From NCBI GenBank assembly GCA_036742455.1, contig DAINQU010000007.1, positions 62,001 to 126,000 on the forward strand: a stretch of 64,000 bases of DNA, in the 5' to 3' direction. Shown in pieces: positions 1 to 8,443 of this stretch (positions are counted from its first letter, which is position 1; each line of letters opens with the position of its first letter). The notes beneath the pieces were generated by a model. It had not been told where the DNA came from. It saw only the letters and a program-made list of their open reading frames with translations, and did not search any database. This DNA comes from CAIKZZ01 sp036742455 (lineage in GTDB: Bacteria > Pseudomonadota > Gammaproteobacteria > Steroidobacterales > Steroidobacteraceae). The position numbers and the translations under genes are program-made.

Positions 1-25
1 CCGTCATCGTTGTCCGCGAGGCAAC

Positions 26-1432
26 CTAAACCACTCGGGAGTATCGAGGCAGCGAGTGGAAGGCGGATGGCTTGTTCAGGTGCGCATCAAACACCATGGC
101 GACATTGCGCATCAACAGTCGGCCGCGTGGCGTAATCCGCACACTGCGCCCCTGTATTTCGACCAGACCGTCGGCCTCCAGAGGCTTTATGGCTTCGAGC
201 TCGGCGGCAAAATAACGTTCAAAATCGATGCGGTGTTTCGCCTCAATGCTCGAAAAATCCAGACGAGTCGCGCACATCAGCGCTTGTATGACGTCACGAC
301 GTAGTCGGTCATCCGGTTCAAGCGCGACACCGCGTTGCACGGCCAAGCCGCCCGCTTCGATGCGACGATAGTATTCGGGCAGCGTCTTGGCATTTTGCGC
401 ATACGTGTCACCGACCTTAGAGATGGAGCTGACACCCAAGGCGATGAGATCGCACTCCGCTCGAGTTGAATAACCTTGAAAGTTTCGCTGTAGTGTTCCC
501 GCGCGCTGCGCTTCCACCAATTCGTCCGTCGGGAGCGCGAAATGATCCATACCGATATAGACATAGCCCGCGGCGGAGAGCGTTTCTACGGTTAACCCCA
601 AGAGCCCCAATTTCTCACTGGGCGTCACCAAATCAACCACTTTTATTTGACGCTGTGCTTTAAAAAGGTGCGGCAGATGAGCGTAGCTGTATGCAGCAAT
701 ACGGTCGGGACGAGCGGCCACGATCTTTTCGAGCGTCTGCGCGAAACTGTGTCTCGTCTGACGAGGCAACCCATAAATGAGATCGACACTGATGCTATCA
801 ATGCCGATGGACCGAGCATGCTGTATCAATCCAAGCGTGTCCGCCTCTGATTGGATTCGGTTAACGGCGGCTTGGACAGACGGATCGAAATCCTGGATGC
901 CCATGCTGAACCGATTAAACCCCAAGGACTGCAGTCGATCTAAGCGCTCGGCCGTCACCGTTCTTGGGTCCAGTTCGATCGAATACTCTCGATCGGCGTC
1001 AGTTCGCAGGCTGAAATGCCGCCCCATGACCTCAAAGAGTTGGCATAGCTCCTCATCGCTGAAGAACGTAGGGGTCCCACCCCCGAAGTGCAATTGGTCG
1101 ACTAGGCGACTACGGCTGTATAGAGCAGCTTGGCGCTCTATCTCCAGATAGAGGTGCTCCAAGTAAATCTGAGAGCGACCGTGATCCCGGGTAATCACCT
1201 TATTGCAGCCGCAATAGAAGCAGGGGCTTTCGCAGAACGGCACATGGACGTAAAGGGAAAGGGGTTTAGGGTCGAGTTCGTTACTCGCCCGGGCCGCCGT
1301 GTCGTATTCGACAATTCCGAACCGTTCGTGGAATTGAACGGCCGTCGGGTAGGAGGTGTAACGGGGCCCGGGGCCGTCGTAACGGCTCACCAGGTCTGGG
1401 TCAAAAACGGCAATCGGGTCGGGTGACAGCAT
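26..1432 (-). CDS. hemN: Oxygen-independent coproporphyrinogen III oxidase (radical SAM)
   Basis: Converts coproporphyrinogen III to protoporphyrinogen IX without oxygen, in the cytoplasm, using a 4Fe-4S cluster and S-adenosylmethionine. The protein of about 468 residues opens with the family's YDGPGPRYTSYPTA stretch and carries PFCESPCFYCGCN, whose cysteines fall at about 67, 71, 74 and 76, matching the HemN cluster motif, then a GGGTPTF turn. I chose the ATG at 1432 because it lies just before the conserved N-terminus; an open frame continues to 1501 but adds 23 unconserved residues. It is divergent from the operon at 1545. I saw no FNR-type box upstream. An aerobic counterpart, hemF, lies at 34479. 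Confidence 0.95.
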   Translation of the reverse strand: MLSPDPIAVFDPDLVSRYDGPGPRYTSYPTAVQFHERFGIVEYDTAARASNELDPKPLSLYVHVPFCESPCFYCGCNKVITRDHGRSQIYLEHLYLEIERQAALYSRSRLVDQLHFGGGTPTFFSDEELCQLFEVMGRHFSLRTDADREYSIELDPRTVTAERLDRLQSLGFNRFSMGIQDFDPSVQAAVNRIQSEADTLGLIQHARSIGIDSISVDLIYGLPRQTRHSFAQTLEKIVAARPDRIAAYSYAHLPHLFKAQRQIKVVDLVTPSEKLGLLGLTVETLSAAGYVYIGMDHFALPTDELVEAQRAGTLQRNFQGYSTRAECDLIALGVSSISKVGDTYAQNAKTLPEYYRRIEAGGLAVQRGVALEPDDRLRRDVIQALMCATRLDFSSIEAKHRIDFERYFAAELEAIKPLEADGLVEIQGRSVRITPRGRLLMRNVAMVFDAHLNKPSAFHSLPRYSRVV

Positions 1433-1544
1433 GGCGGCGACCCTACCGTGCCGATACGGTCTTTCGCGATAGGATAAATACGGACTGTGACCCGTTCCCA
1501 CGTGCCGGTTGTTACACTCGCACGGCTTCGCAAAGACGACCTCA

Positions 1545-2135
1545 ATGCCCGCATTTTGCCCTCATGACCTCCTCACTGTGTTCGCGCTGGAATCAGAGGC
1601 CGGCGGGCAATTTTCTGATTTAGGGGACCGAGTTCTCTACACGGGGATCGGCAAAATAAACGCGACCTATGCGCTGACCCGCTCTTTGCGGACGCGCACA
1701 CCCAAGATGATCCTATCCTTTGGCACCGCGGGAAGCCCTCGGTTCAATACCCATACGCTGGTGGAGTGCACTTTTTTTGTGCAGCGCGACATGGATGTCC
1801 GTGGTCTGGGCTTCGCTCTCGGGACGACCCCTTTGGATCCGATCCAACCCGTATTGCATTCGCCGCGTCGACTGCCTCACCTCATGGAGGGCCGTTGCGG
1901 CAGTGGCGACAACTTTGTGATGGGGCATGACGTTTTTGATTGCGACGTTTTGGACATGGAGGCCTATGCGCTGGCCAAGGTCTGTGCGCTTGAAGGCATT
2001 CCGTTCCTATCGATCAAATACGTGACCGATGGTGGTGATCATCAGGCCAACGCGGATTGGACACGAAACTTGCCGTTGGCGGCGTCCGCATTCCGCCGCA
2101 CATATGACTCGCTCGTACAGGCCGACGAACGATGA
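1545..2135 (+). CDS. Nucleoside phosphorylase-like protein (MTA/SAH nucleosidase family)
   Basis: A protein of about 196 residues of the purine nucleoside phosphorylase/MTAN fold. An N-terminal ALESEA segment sits where MTAN has its first catalytic glutamate, the middle has LSFGTAGS, and the C-terminal half has LDMEAYALA (ribose-binding glutamate) followed by KYVTDGGD (the acid/base aspartate position). This supports hydrolysis or phosphorolysis of an adenine or related nucleoside, but the substrate is not readable from sequence. I preferred the ATG at 1545; a TTG at 1509 would add 12 residues, and neither has a clear ribosome site. Its stop overlaps the next start by 4 bases, so it is translationally coupled to the transporter and CoA enzyme. 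Confidence 0.8.
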   Translation: MPAFCPHDLLTVFALESEAGGQFSDLGDRVLYTGIGKINATYALTRSLRTRTPKMILSFGTAGSPRFNTHTLVECTFFVQRDMDVRGLGFALGTTPLDPIQPVLHSPRRLPHLMEGRCGSGDNFVMGHDVFDCDVLDMEAYALAKVCALEGIPFLSIKYVTDGGDHQANADWTRNLPLAASAFRRTYDSLVQADER

Positions 2136-3109
2136 CCACCCGGGGTTGGTGGCCTGATCCATTCCTGATTGCGATCGCGCTCGCCGTCTTAGCGGCTGCA
2201 TTGGCTCCCCATCTCGGTGCTCAGGACGGCCCCCTCCACGTGCATGAGGCAACCCGCATTGCCGTCACACTGGTGTTTTTTCTCCATGGTGCGGTGCTCC
2301 CCCTCGAGGCTTTGCGCCGCGGTTTGAAAAATATTCGACTGCATCTCGTCTCGCAGGCCGTAACGTTTCTCGTTTTTCCTGCACTGGGTGCGTTCATTCT
2401 GCTCGCAGGCCGTGGCTTGCCTTCAGCGATCGCTCTGGGCTTCTTCTTCATGTCCACCGTCTCCTCAACGATCTCCTCCTCGGTCGCGCTAACGGCAGTG
2501 GCCCGAGGGGATACCGCGGGAGCACTTTTTAACGCAACGCTCTCCGGGATACTGGGCGTCTTCCTGACACCTCTTTATGCATCGCTGGTAGCGAAGACTG
2601 CCGGCGTCACTCTGTCACTCCCGAGCGTCATGCAAACGGTTTCGCTGACCATTTTGTTGCCGCTGGCGCTGGGTCAGCTGTCGCGCCCGCTGTGCGGATC
2701 TTTTTTTCGCAGATTCCCACACGTGGTCCATTGGACAGATCGAACGTCCATCGTTCTGATCGTCTACGGCGCCTTTTGCGAGTCGATACGAGCCGGTGTC
2801 TGGACTCGCGCCGCGATCCTTCCCGCGATCATGTCGGCCGTGATTGCCCTGGCTTTGCTGGCCGTCGTGAGCGGTGCTTTGCTCGCACTCACTCGGGCGC
2901 TCCGAATGGACAGGGACTCGGCCGTCGCCGCCTACTTTTGCGGCTCACAAAAGAGTCTCGCGAACGGTTTGCCGATCGCGCATGCGGTGTTTGGAACCTC
3001 TACCTCGATAGGCCTTATCGTGATGCCATTGCTCGTCTACCATCAGGTTCAGTTAGCGGTCGGCGCTATCGTTGCGCGACGTCTTGGGGGAGGAAAACGG
3101 CATGACTGA
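2132..3109 (+). CDS. Bile acid:sodium symporter family (SBF-like) transporter
   Basis: A 325-residue inner-membrane protein with about ten hydrophobic segments. It resembles the SBF-like/YfeH branch of the bile acid:sodium symporter superfamily: LVFFLHGAVLPLEALRRG near residue 50, a Ser/Thr-rich STVSSTISSSVALT stretch near 110, and a C-terminal FCGSQKSLANGLPIAH segment. The family moves organic anions with sodium, and the substrate here is unknown. It overlaps the upstream phosphorylase-like gene by 4 bases (ATGA) and the downstream CoA enzyme by 8, so the three form one operon. Bile acids themselves are unlikely; a carboxylate or a product linked to the CoA enzyme is inference only. Confidence 0.85.
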   Translation: MTTRGWWPDPFLIAIALAVLAAALAPHLGAQDGPLHVHEATRIAVTLVFFLHGAVLPLEALRRGLKNIRLHLVSQAVTFLVFPALGAFILLAGRGLPSAIALGFFFMSTVSSTISSSVALTAVARGDTAGALFNATLSGILGVFLTPLYASLVAKTAGVTLSLPSVMQTVSLTILLPLALGQLSRPLCGSFFRRFPHVVHWTDRTSIVLIVYGAFCESIRAGVWTRAAILPAIMSAVIALALLAVVSGALLALTRALRMDRDSAVAAYFCGSQKSLANGLPIAHAVFGTSTSIGLIVMPLLVYHQVQLAVGAIVARRLGGGKRHD

Positions 3110-5279
3110 TCACGGCACTCACCGTTTCGATGACGTTGGCGAATGCGTTGATGCGACGCTGCGCAAACTCGGAAATCGGATCGTCATGGCAACCCCGCTC
3201 GGGATGGGCAAGCCTGTCGCCTTTATTAACGAACTCTACCGCCGCGTCGCCCGCGATCCTTCGATCGATCTGACCATCGTCACGGCGCTGTCGTTAAATC
3301 GGCCTTTGGGGCGGACTGAACTCGACAGCCGCTTGATCGGTCCCATGGCCGAGCGCATCTGGGGCGATTATCCGGATCTCGACTACGTGAAGGCTGCGCA
3401 CGAAAATCGCCTACCGCCGAATATCCGAATTCGCGAGTTTTTCGTTCAGGCCGGCGCCTGGCTGAACGTTCCGAGTACTCAACAGGAGTACTTGAGCTCC
3501 AATTATTCGCACGTCGTTCGTGACACCATCGCCATGGGCGTCAATTTGCTTGCGCAAAGTGTATCGGCGCGAGGGATCGGCCCTCGGGAGCACATCAGTC
3601 TCTCTGGCAATCCTGATCTCAGCCTCGACCTTCTCGACCACCTCGAAGCGGAAGCGGCGAGAGGAATCCCAGTCGTCACCGTTGCCAGCATCAATCGGCG
3701 ATTGCCGTTCATGCTGGGGGGCGCTGCACTCACTCGTCCCCGGTTTGAGTTTGTGCTTGATCACGAGCGGTACGAGCACGACCCGTTTTGTATCCCGAAC
3801 GCGCCCATCGGGGACGTTGAGCATGCGCTCGGCCTCAATGCCGCCTGCTTGGTACGTGACGGTGGAACACTCCAATTGGGGATTGGAGAACTGGGTGAGG
3901 CCATTGTCTACGCCCTGCAATTGCGCCAGCAGCGCAACGACGTTTACCGCCATGTTCTTGAGCTCACCGGCGTATCCAGTCGGTTCGCCGACACCATACA
4001 AAACGTCGGCGGCCTGGGAACACTTGACCGTGGGATCTTTGCCAACACGGAAATGTTCGTGGACGGCTTCCTAGAACTGTTCCGAGCAGGGATATTGTCG
4101 CGACGCGTATACCCTCACGCTCAATTGCAGCGTTTACTCGATGATGGTGCGGTCACACACACGCCCAATGTCGAAATGTTAGTCGCTCTCGCGCGGGCTG
4201 GGGTCGGCTTCATTGACGCGAAGGAGTTCTCGGCGCTGGAACGTTGCGGTCTATTTGCGCCCGGAACCTCCCACGACGGGCGCTACGCATTGATCGCGCC
4301 GTCTGGAAAGCATATCGAGGCGGACCTAAACGACGCCGCGGCCCGCGAGTCGATCGCCTCAGAGTGTTTGTCACGACGCCTCGACGGCGGTCACGTACTG
4401 CACGGCGGGTTTATGTTGGGTCCTCGCGCTTTTTACAGCGCGTTGAGGAATCTCCCGGAGGTCGACCGAGCGGCGTTCAATATGACCAGCGTCGCGTGGA
4501 CCAACGAACCGGGTGGCCCTGATCATGCCTTAAAGTTAGCGCAACGCAGGCATGCCCGCTTTATCAACACGACCATGATGGTGACCGGACTCGGCGCAGC
4601 AGTGTCCGACGGCTTGGATTCCGGACAAGTTGTTAGCGGCGTCGGCGGCCAATATAACTTTGTGTCCCAGGCGCATGCGCTACCCGAAGCACGTTCGATC
4701 CTGCTGGTTCGCAGTACGCGATCAAGTGCCGGAAGGACGTCGTCGAATATTGTTTGGAACTACGGGCACACGACCATACCTCGACACCTTCGCGACATCG
4801 TGGTGACCGAGTACGGCATCGCGTCGCTGCGCGGTTTGACGGACCGGGATTGTGTTGTCGCGCTGCTGGCGGTCACCGACTCGCGCTTTCAGCAGGAATT
4901 GCTCGGTCATGCGAAGGCTGCCGGCAAGATTGAGTCGTCCTATGAGATTCCTCACGAGCATCGGCGCAACCTCCCGGAGACGATTGCGGCATCGCTACGC
5001 GGATTGCGTACCGAGGGCTTTTTCTCCAAGTTTCCGTTCGGCTGTGATTACACCGCGGAAGAACTTGTTCTGCAGCGCGCAGTGGCGAAAGTGGCGAATG
5101 ATGCCGCTCATCGCCCGTCCGCGTTTGCCCAACTATTGACGTCGCGGACGTCGGTCGATGATCCCGTTATTCGGCCATACATGGACCGAATGGGATTTGC
5201 GCCGCCCCAGGATCGACACGAGAAACAACTTCAACAGTCTATGGCGAATGCGATTGCGGAGGTACTTGCGGAACGCTAG
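3102..5279 (+). CDS. Acetyl-CoA hydrolase/CoA-transferase family protein
   Basis: A large (725-residue) two-domain protein of the acetyl-CoA hydrolase/4-hydroxybutyrate CoA-transferase superfamily. The first half carries the NagB-like CoA-transferase fold with LQLGIGELGEAI around residue 260. The second half carries the AcetylCoA_hyd_C signature GVGGQYNFVSQAH followed by VTEYGIASLRGLTDRD. In this class a glutamate forms the covalent CoA intermediate; GELGEAI is a candidate region but I cannot assign the residue. I chose the ATG at 3102 over a start at 3072. It ends the operon that begins at 1545 and its stop overlaps the convergent exonuclease gene in the shared tetramer CTAG. It is longer than classical hydrolases of about 500 residues; the acyl substrate is unknown. 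Confidence 0.85.
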   Translation: MTDHGTHRFDDVGECVDATLRKLGNRIVMATPLGMGKPVAFINELYRRVARDPSIDLTIVTALSLNRPLGRTELDSRLIGPMAERIWGDYPDLDYVKAAHENRLPPNIRIREFFVQAGAWLNVPSTQQEYLSSNYSHVVRDTIAMGVNLLAQSVSARGIGPREHISLSGNPDLSLDLLDHLEAEAARGIPVVTVASINRRLPFMLGGAALTRPRFEFVLDHERYEHDPFCIPNAPIGDVEHALGLNAACLVRDGGTLQLGIGELGEAIVYALQLRQQRNDVYRHVLELTGVSSRFADTIQNVGGLGTLDRGIFANTEMFVDGFLELFRAGILSRRVYPHAQLQRLLDDGAVTHTPNVEMLVALARAGVGFIDAKEFSALERCGLFAPGTSHDGRYALIAPSGKHIEADLNDAAARESIASECLSRRLDGGHVLHGGFMLGPRAFYSALRNLPEVDRAAFNMTSVAWTNEPGGPDHALKLAQRRHARFINTTMMVTGLGAAVSDGLDSGQVVSGVGGQYNFVSQAHALPEARSILLVRSTRSSAGRTSSNIVWNYGHTTIPRHLRDIVVTEYGIASLRGLTDRDCVVALLAVTDSRFQQELLGHAKAAGKIESSYEIPHEHRRNLPETIAASLRGLRTEGFFSKFPFGCDYTAEELVLQRAVAKVANDAAHRPSAFAQLLTSRTSVDDPVIRPYMDRMGFAPPQDRHEKQLQQSMANAIAEVLAER

Positions 5280-6169
5280 GTCGTTTGAGCTGCAATACGC
5301 TGCGCTTGTCGGCGCAGCATGGCGCCAAAGCCGGCACGGTCGAAAAATCCATCCACAGCATTGAGGTCGGGTGGGCGCCTGATGACGTCCGAGGGTTGGG
5401 CATCCATCGGCATGTCGCAGGCAATGCGCGTCAGTTCCCGCGCAAGGAAGGCGACGTCTCGGTGCTCAATGAGTTTCGCGCTGACGCTTGCGGCGCCGCG
5501 CAATTTTACCGAGGCTATACGTTCAATGTTTCCGTACAGATCCTCCAGCGACGAAAACTCCGTAAGCAGCGCTCCGGCGGTTTTTTTTCCAATCCCCGGT
5601 ACGCCGGGGATGTTATCAACAGCGTCACCCGTCAGCGCCAAATAGTCCGGAACGCGTTCTGGCATCACACCGAATCGCGATGGGATGTCGTGATAGCCCA
5701 GTCGCTCGCCCGCGGTGTAATCCCAGAAACAGTCACCCTGCCTAATCAACTGAGCAAGATCTTTATCGCGCGTCACGACAATCGATCGATAGCCCTTGGC
5801 ACGGAATCGCGTTGCTAACGTACCAATGATGTCATCGGCCTCGTATTCGGCGCTGCCATAATCCCGAATTCCCAGGTGCGTGCACAGCTCCCTGCATCGC
5901 GAAAACTGTTCTTTCAATTCCGGCGGTGCCGGATCGCGATTCGCCTTATATGCGGGATACAGTCGATTTCTAAAAGAGCTTGAGAGGCTTTCATCAAAGG
6001 CGACGGCAATGTGCCGAGGACGCTCTTGCTCGACGAGGTCACAAAGAAATCGAGCAAAACCGTAGAGTGCGTTCACTGGCCGACCATCCGGATCGGCCAT
6101 TTCCGGCGGCATGGAGTAATAAGCTCGGAATATGAAATAACTGGCATCAACGAGATAGAGGTCGTCCAT
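5276..6169 (-). CDS. Stand-alone 5'-3' exonuclease (flap endonuclease family)
   Basis: A 297-residue protein matching the N-terminal 5' nuclease domain of DNA polymerase I and the free-standing Xni/ExoIX family, without any polymerase domain. The acidic metal-binding residues are visible in YLVDASYFIFRAYY at the N-terminus, in EYEADDIIGTLA, in VTRDKDLAQLI and in LTGDAVDNIPGVPGIGKKTA, the last containing the helix-hairpin-helix that binds DNA. The likely role is removal of flaps or RNA primers. It lies three bases after the HNH gene on the same strand and overlaps the CoA enzyme gene tail to tail. Confidence 0.9.
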   Translation of the reverse strand: MDDLYLVDASYFIFRAYYSMPPEMADPDGRPVNALYGFARFLCDLVEQERPRHIAVAFDESLSSSFRNRLYPAYKANRDPAPPELKEQFSRCRELCTHLGIRDYGSAEYEADDIIGTLATRFRAKGYRSIVVTRDKDLAQLIRQGDCFWDYTAGERLGYHDIPSRFGVMPERVPDYLALTGDAVDNIPGVPGIGKKTAGALLTEFSSLEDLYGNIERIASVKLRGAASVSAKLIEHRDVAFLARELTRIACDMPMDAQPSDVIRRPPDLNAVDGFFDRAGFGAMLRRQAQRIAAQTT

Positions 6170-6172
6170 CCC

Positions 6173-6856
6173 TCAGTTTACCCACTCCTTGATGCGACGA
6201 TGCAATGGGCTGGATCTGGGGAAGTGAGCAATCAGATATTGCATCTGGTCGGCCATCACACGACGGCCTTTTAGGTAAATGTACTCGGCGTAGGTGGGCG
6301 TAAATGGCACGGCGAGCAATTGTATGCCGGCCTGCTCCGGCGTCCGCGCGGCTTTTGCGTTATTACAGCGTCGACACGCGGTCACCACGTTGTTCCAGCA
6401 ATCCAGGCCGCCGAGGAAAAACGGGCGGACGTGGTCTCGTGATAGCAAATTGGCTGGAAATCGAAGCCCGCAGTACATGCACAGATGCCCGTCCCGGCGG
6501 AACAAGGTCTCATTGTTCAGCGGCGGGATGTAGTTTCCTCGGGTAGCTCCCGCGTTCCCGGAGTATCCGGTCGTTGCGAGAATGGAATGGATCTCTACAT
6601 AGGACGGCATTCCGGTACGTGCATTGGTTCCGCCCCGTATTCGGTAGAGACGCGTACCGCTGCTATACGCCACCTGACCGAGCGTGTGCAGACGCACTGC
6701 CTCTTTGAAATCAATCCATTCCAATGGCATACCCGAAACATCGGTACGCAATGCCTGCTGACCGAGCGGATACGGCGATAGCGCAGCATCGGCTTCCGCC
6801 GACTGCGGACACGTCACGGCCTGATCGGGCCGCTCTTGCATTGGCCTCGGATTCAT
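6173..6856 (-). CDS. HNH endonuclease
   Basis: A 227-residue protein with a C-terminal HNH nuclease domain: the zinc pair CMYCG, then SRDHVRPFFLGG, then NNVVTACRRCNNAKAART, giving the His-Asn-His core and a four-cysteine zinc site. The N-terminal part (from about residue 35, MPLEWIDFKEAVRLHTLGQ) is the conserved arm of a widespread chromosomal HNH family of unknown role, not linked to homing introns or phage here. I chose the ATG at 6856 because the open frame up to 6913 lacks conservation; an ATG at 6841 is also possible. It is probably cotranscribed with the 5'-3' exonuclease three bases downstream, which suggests a DNA repair or processing role. Confidence 0.88.
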   Translation of the reverse strand: MNPRPMQERPDQAVTCPQSAEADAALSPYPLGQQALRTDVSGMPLEWIDFKEAVRLHTLGQVAYSSGTRLYRIRGGTNARTGMPSYVEIHSILATTGYSGNAGATRGNYIPPLNNETLFRRDGHLCMYCGLRFPANLLSRDHVRPFFLGGLDCWNNVVTACRRCNNAKAARTPEQAGIQLLAVPFTPTYAEYIYLKGRRVMADQMQYLIAHFPRSSPLHRRIKEWVN

Positions 6857-6983
6857 TATCGTAAGATACGAGAGCCTTGTGCCATAATCAAATTCGATCG
6901 GACGATTACACAAACTTGAAATAATCGGGTCCGCTAGCGGCGCCGAAGAGCCGTGACTAGGAAGGGCCCTAGGAGATCGATCG

Positions 6984-8126
6984 ATGTCGCCGTCTCCAGC
7001 GGAAGGTCTTGTGCTCGGGGTTCCCCGTGAAACTCAGTCGGGTGAGGCGCGCGTCGCGCTGGTCCCCGAAGTCGTTAATAAATTCATCGCACTCGGGCAT
7101 CGCGTTCTTATGGAGCGCGGTGCAGGAGCGGCCGCTCAGTTCCCGGATAGCGCCTACAGCAACGTTGAATTTGTAGAAAGCGCTTCGGAGGTTTACGGCC
7201 GAGCAGACGTGCTGCTGAAAGTACAGCCGATTACTGTGGCAGAAGCATCCATGTTGCGTGCGGGCACACTGCATGCCGGATTCATGCAGCCCCACAACAA
7301 CTTGGCCGCCGTTAGCGCGCTTCGTGATCAGAAGATTACGAGTTTCGCAATGGAGCTTGTGCCCCGCATATCGCGCGCTCAATCGATGGATGCGCTTTCG
7401 TCGCAAGCGTCGATAGCTGGCTACAAAGCCGTGCTGATTGCCGCCAACGCACTCGACAAGTTTTTCCCGATGTTAACCACCGCCGCCGGCACGATTCGTC
7501 CCGCTCAAGCGTTGGTCATTGGAGTCGGTGTGGCGGGCTTACAGGCGATCGCCACCGCGAAGCGGTTAGGGGCAATCGTCGAAGCGTATGACGTGCGCAG
7601 CGCCACGCGCGACCAAGTGAAATCCTTGGGTGCCAAATTTGTAGAGACCGGCGTGACGGCTGAGGGCACCGGTGGTTACGCGCGGGAATTGACGACCGAA
7701 GAGAAGGCGAAGCAGCAGGAGGTGCTGGACGGTCGTATCGCGGTGGCTGACGTCGTGATCACGACAGCGGGCGTTCCCGGCCGCACCGCTCCGCGCATTA
7801 TCTCGGCGGCCGCCGTTGAACGGATGAAACCGGGAGCCGTGATCGTCGATATCTTGGCCGAGAATGGAGGGAACTGCGAATTAACGCGGGCCGGCGAGAC
7901 GGTGGTGCATCAAGGGGTCAAGATTGTCGGTCCGATCAACTTACCCTCCCAGCTCGCGTATCACGCGTCGGAAATGTACGCGCGCAATTTGTACAACCTC
8001 TTGAGCCCCGCATTGAAAGGTGGCGTTTTGACGATTGATTGGGGTGATGAGGTGTTCGCGGGCACAGCGCTCACGCATGCCGGTGCCATCAAGCACGAAC
8101 CGACCGCCAAACTACTCGCAGGCTAA
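6984..8126 (+). CDS. pntAA: Proton-translocating NAD(P) transhydrogenase, alpha subunit part 1 (domain I)
   Basis: A 380-residue soluble NAD(H)-binding domain of the Re/Si-specific transhydrogenase, related to alanine dehydrogenase. It starts GVPRETQSGEARVALVPE, has the dinucleotide fold VIGVGVAGLQAIATAKRLGA near residue 175 and ends in VKIVGPINLPSQLAYHASEMYARN. It passes hydride between NADH and NADP while PntAB and PntB move protons, chiefly supplying NADPH. Unlike E. coli, where domain I and the first membrane part are one protein, they are split here. A good ribosome site (TAGGAG, 8 bases before the ATG) is present. The next gene follows 11 bases later. Confidence 0.97.
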   Translation: MSPSPAEGLVLGVPRETQSGEARVALVPEVVNKFIALGHRVLMERGAGAAAQFPDSAYSNVEFVESASEVYGRADVLLKVQPITVAEASMLRAGTLHAGFMQPHNNLAAVSALRDQKITSFAMELVPRISRAQSMDALSSQASIAGYKAVLIAANALDKFFPMLTTAAGTIRPAQALVIGVGVAGLQAIATAKRLGAIVEAYDVRSATRDQVKSLGAKFVETGVTAEGTGGYARELTTEEKAKQQEVLDGRIAVADVVITTAGVPGRTAPRIISAAAVERMKPGAVIVDILAENGGNCELTRAGETVVHQGVKIVGPINLPSQLAYHASEMYARNLYNLLSPALKGGVLTIDWGDEVFAGTALTHAGAIKHEPTAKLLAG

Positions 8127-8137
8127 AGGAGAACCTC

Positions 8138-8443
8138 ATGAACGGTGTGATAGCCATCTACATATTTATGCTTGCGGGATTCACCGGCTACGAAGTGATT
8201 TCAAGAGTGCCGGTCATTTTGCACACCCCTCTCATGTCCGGGAGCAACTTTGTGCACGGCATCGTCTTGGTGGGCGCCATGATGGCGCTGTTTAGTGCCC
8301 ATGGGGTTCTGGAACTTTGCATCGGAACGGTCGGCGTGATGCTCGCCGCCGGGAATGCTGTTGGTGGTTACGTCGTGACAGAGCGAATGCTTGAGATGTT
8401 CAAGTCCAGCGGGAAGGCTCCCCGCGCGGGGCATCAGCCATGA
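8138..8443 (+). CDS. pntAB: NAD(P) transhydrogenase, alpha subunit part 2 (membrane part)
   Basis: A 101-residue membrane protein with three hydrophobic segments. It corresponds to the C-terminal membrane part of E. coli PntA: AGFTGYEVISRVPVILHTPLMSGSN is the family's signature opening, given here in two pieces (AGFTGYEVISRVP and VILHTPLMSGSN), followed by GIVLVGAMMAL and a GNAVGGYVVTERMLEMFK end. It forms the proton channel together with PntB. An AGGAG ribosome site lies just before the ATG, and its last four bases overlap the pntB start (ATGA). Confidence 0.96.
   Translation: MNGVIAIYIFMLAGFTGYEVISRVPVILHTPLMSGSNFVHGIVLVGAMMALFSAHGVLELCIGTVGVMLAAGNAVGGYVVTERMLEMFKSSGKAPRAGHQP

Noticed and set aside
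1433..1544. Search for an FNR/ANR box (TTGAT-N4-ATCAA) before hemN
   Set aside because: No such site is visible in the divergent region, although hemN is often controlled this way.
3411..4001. A 196-codon minus-strand frame inside the CoA enzyme gene
   Set aside because: It is a shadow of a conserved coding region on the other strand and has no motif.
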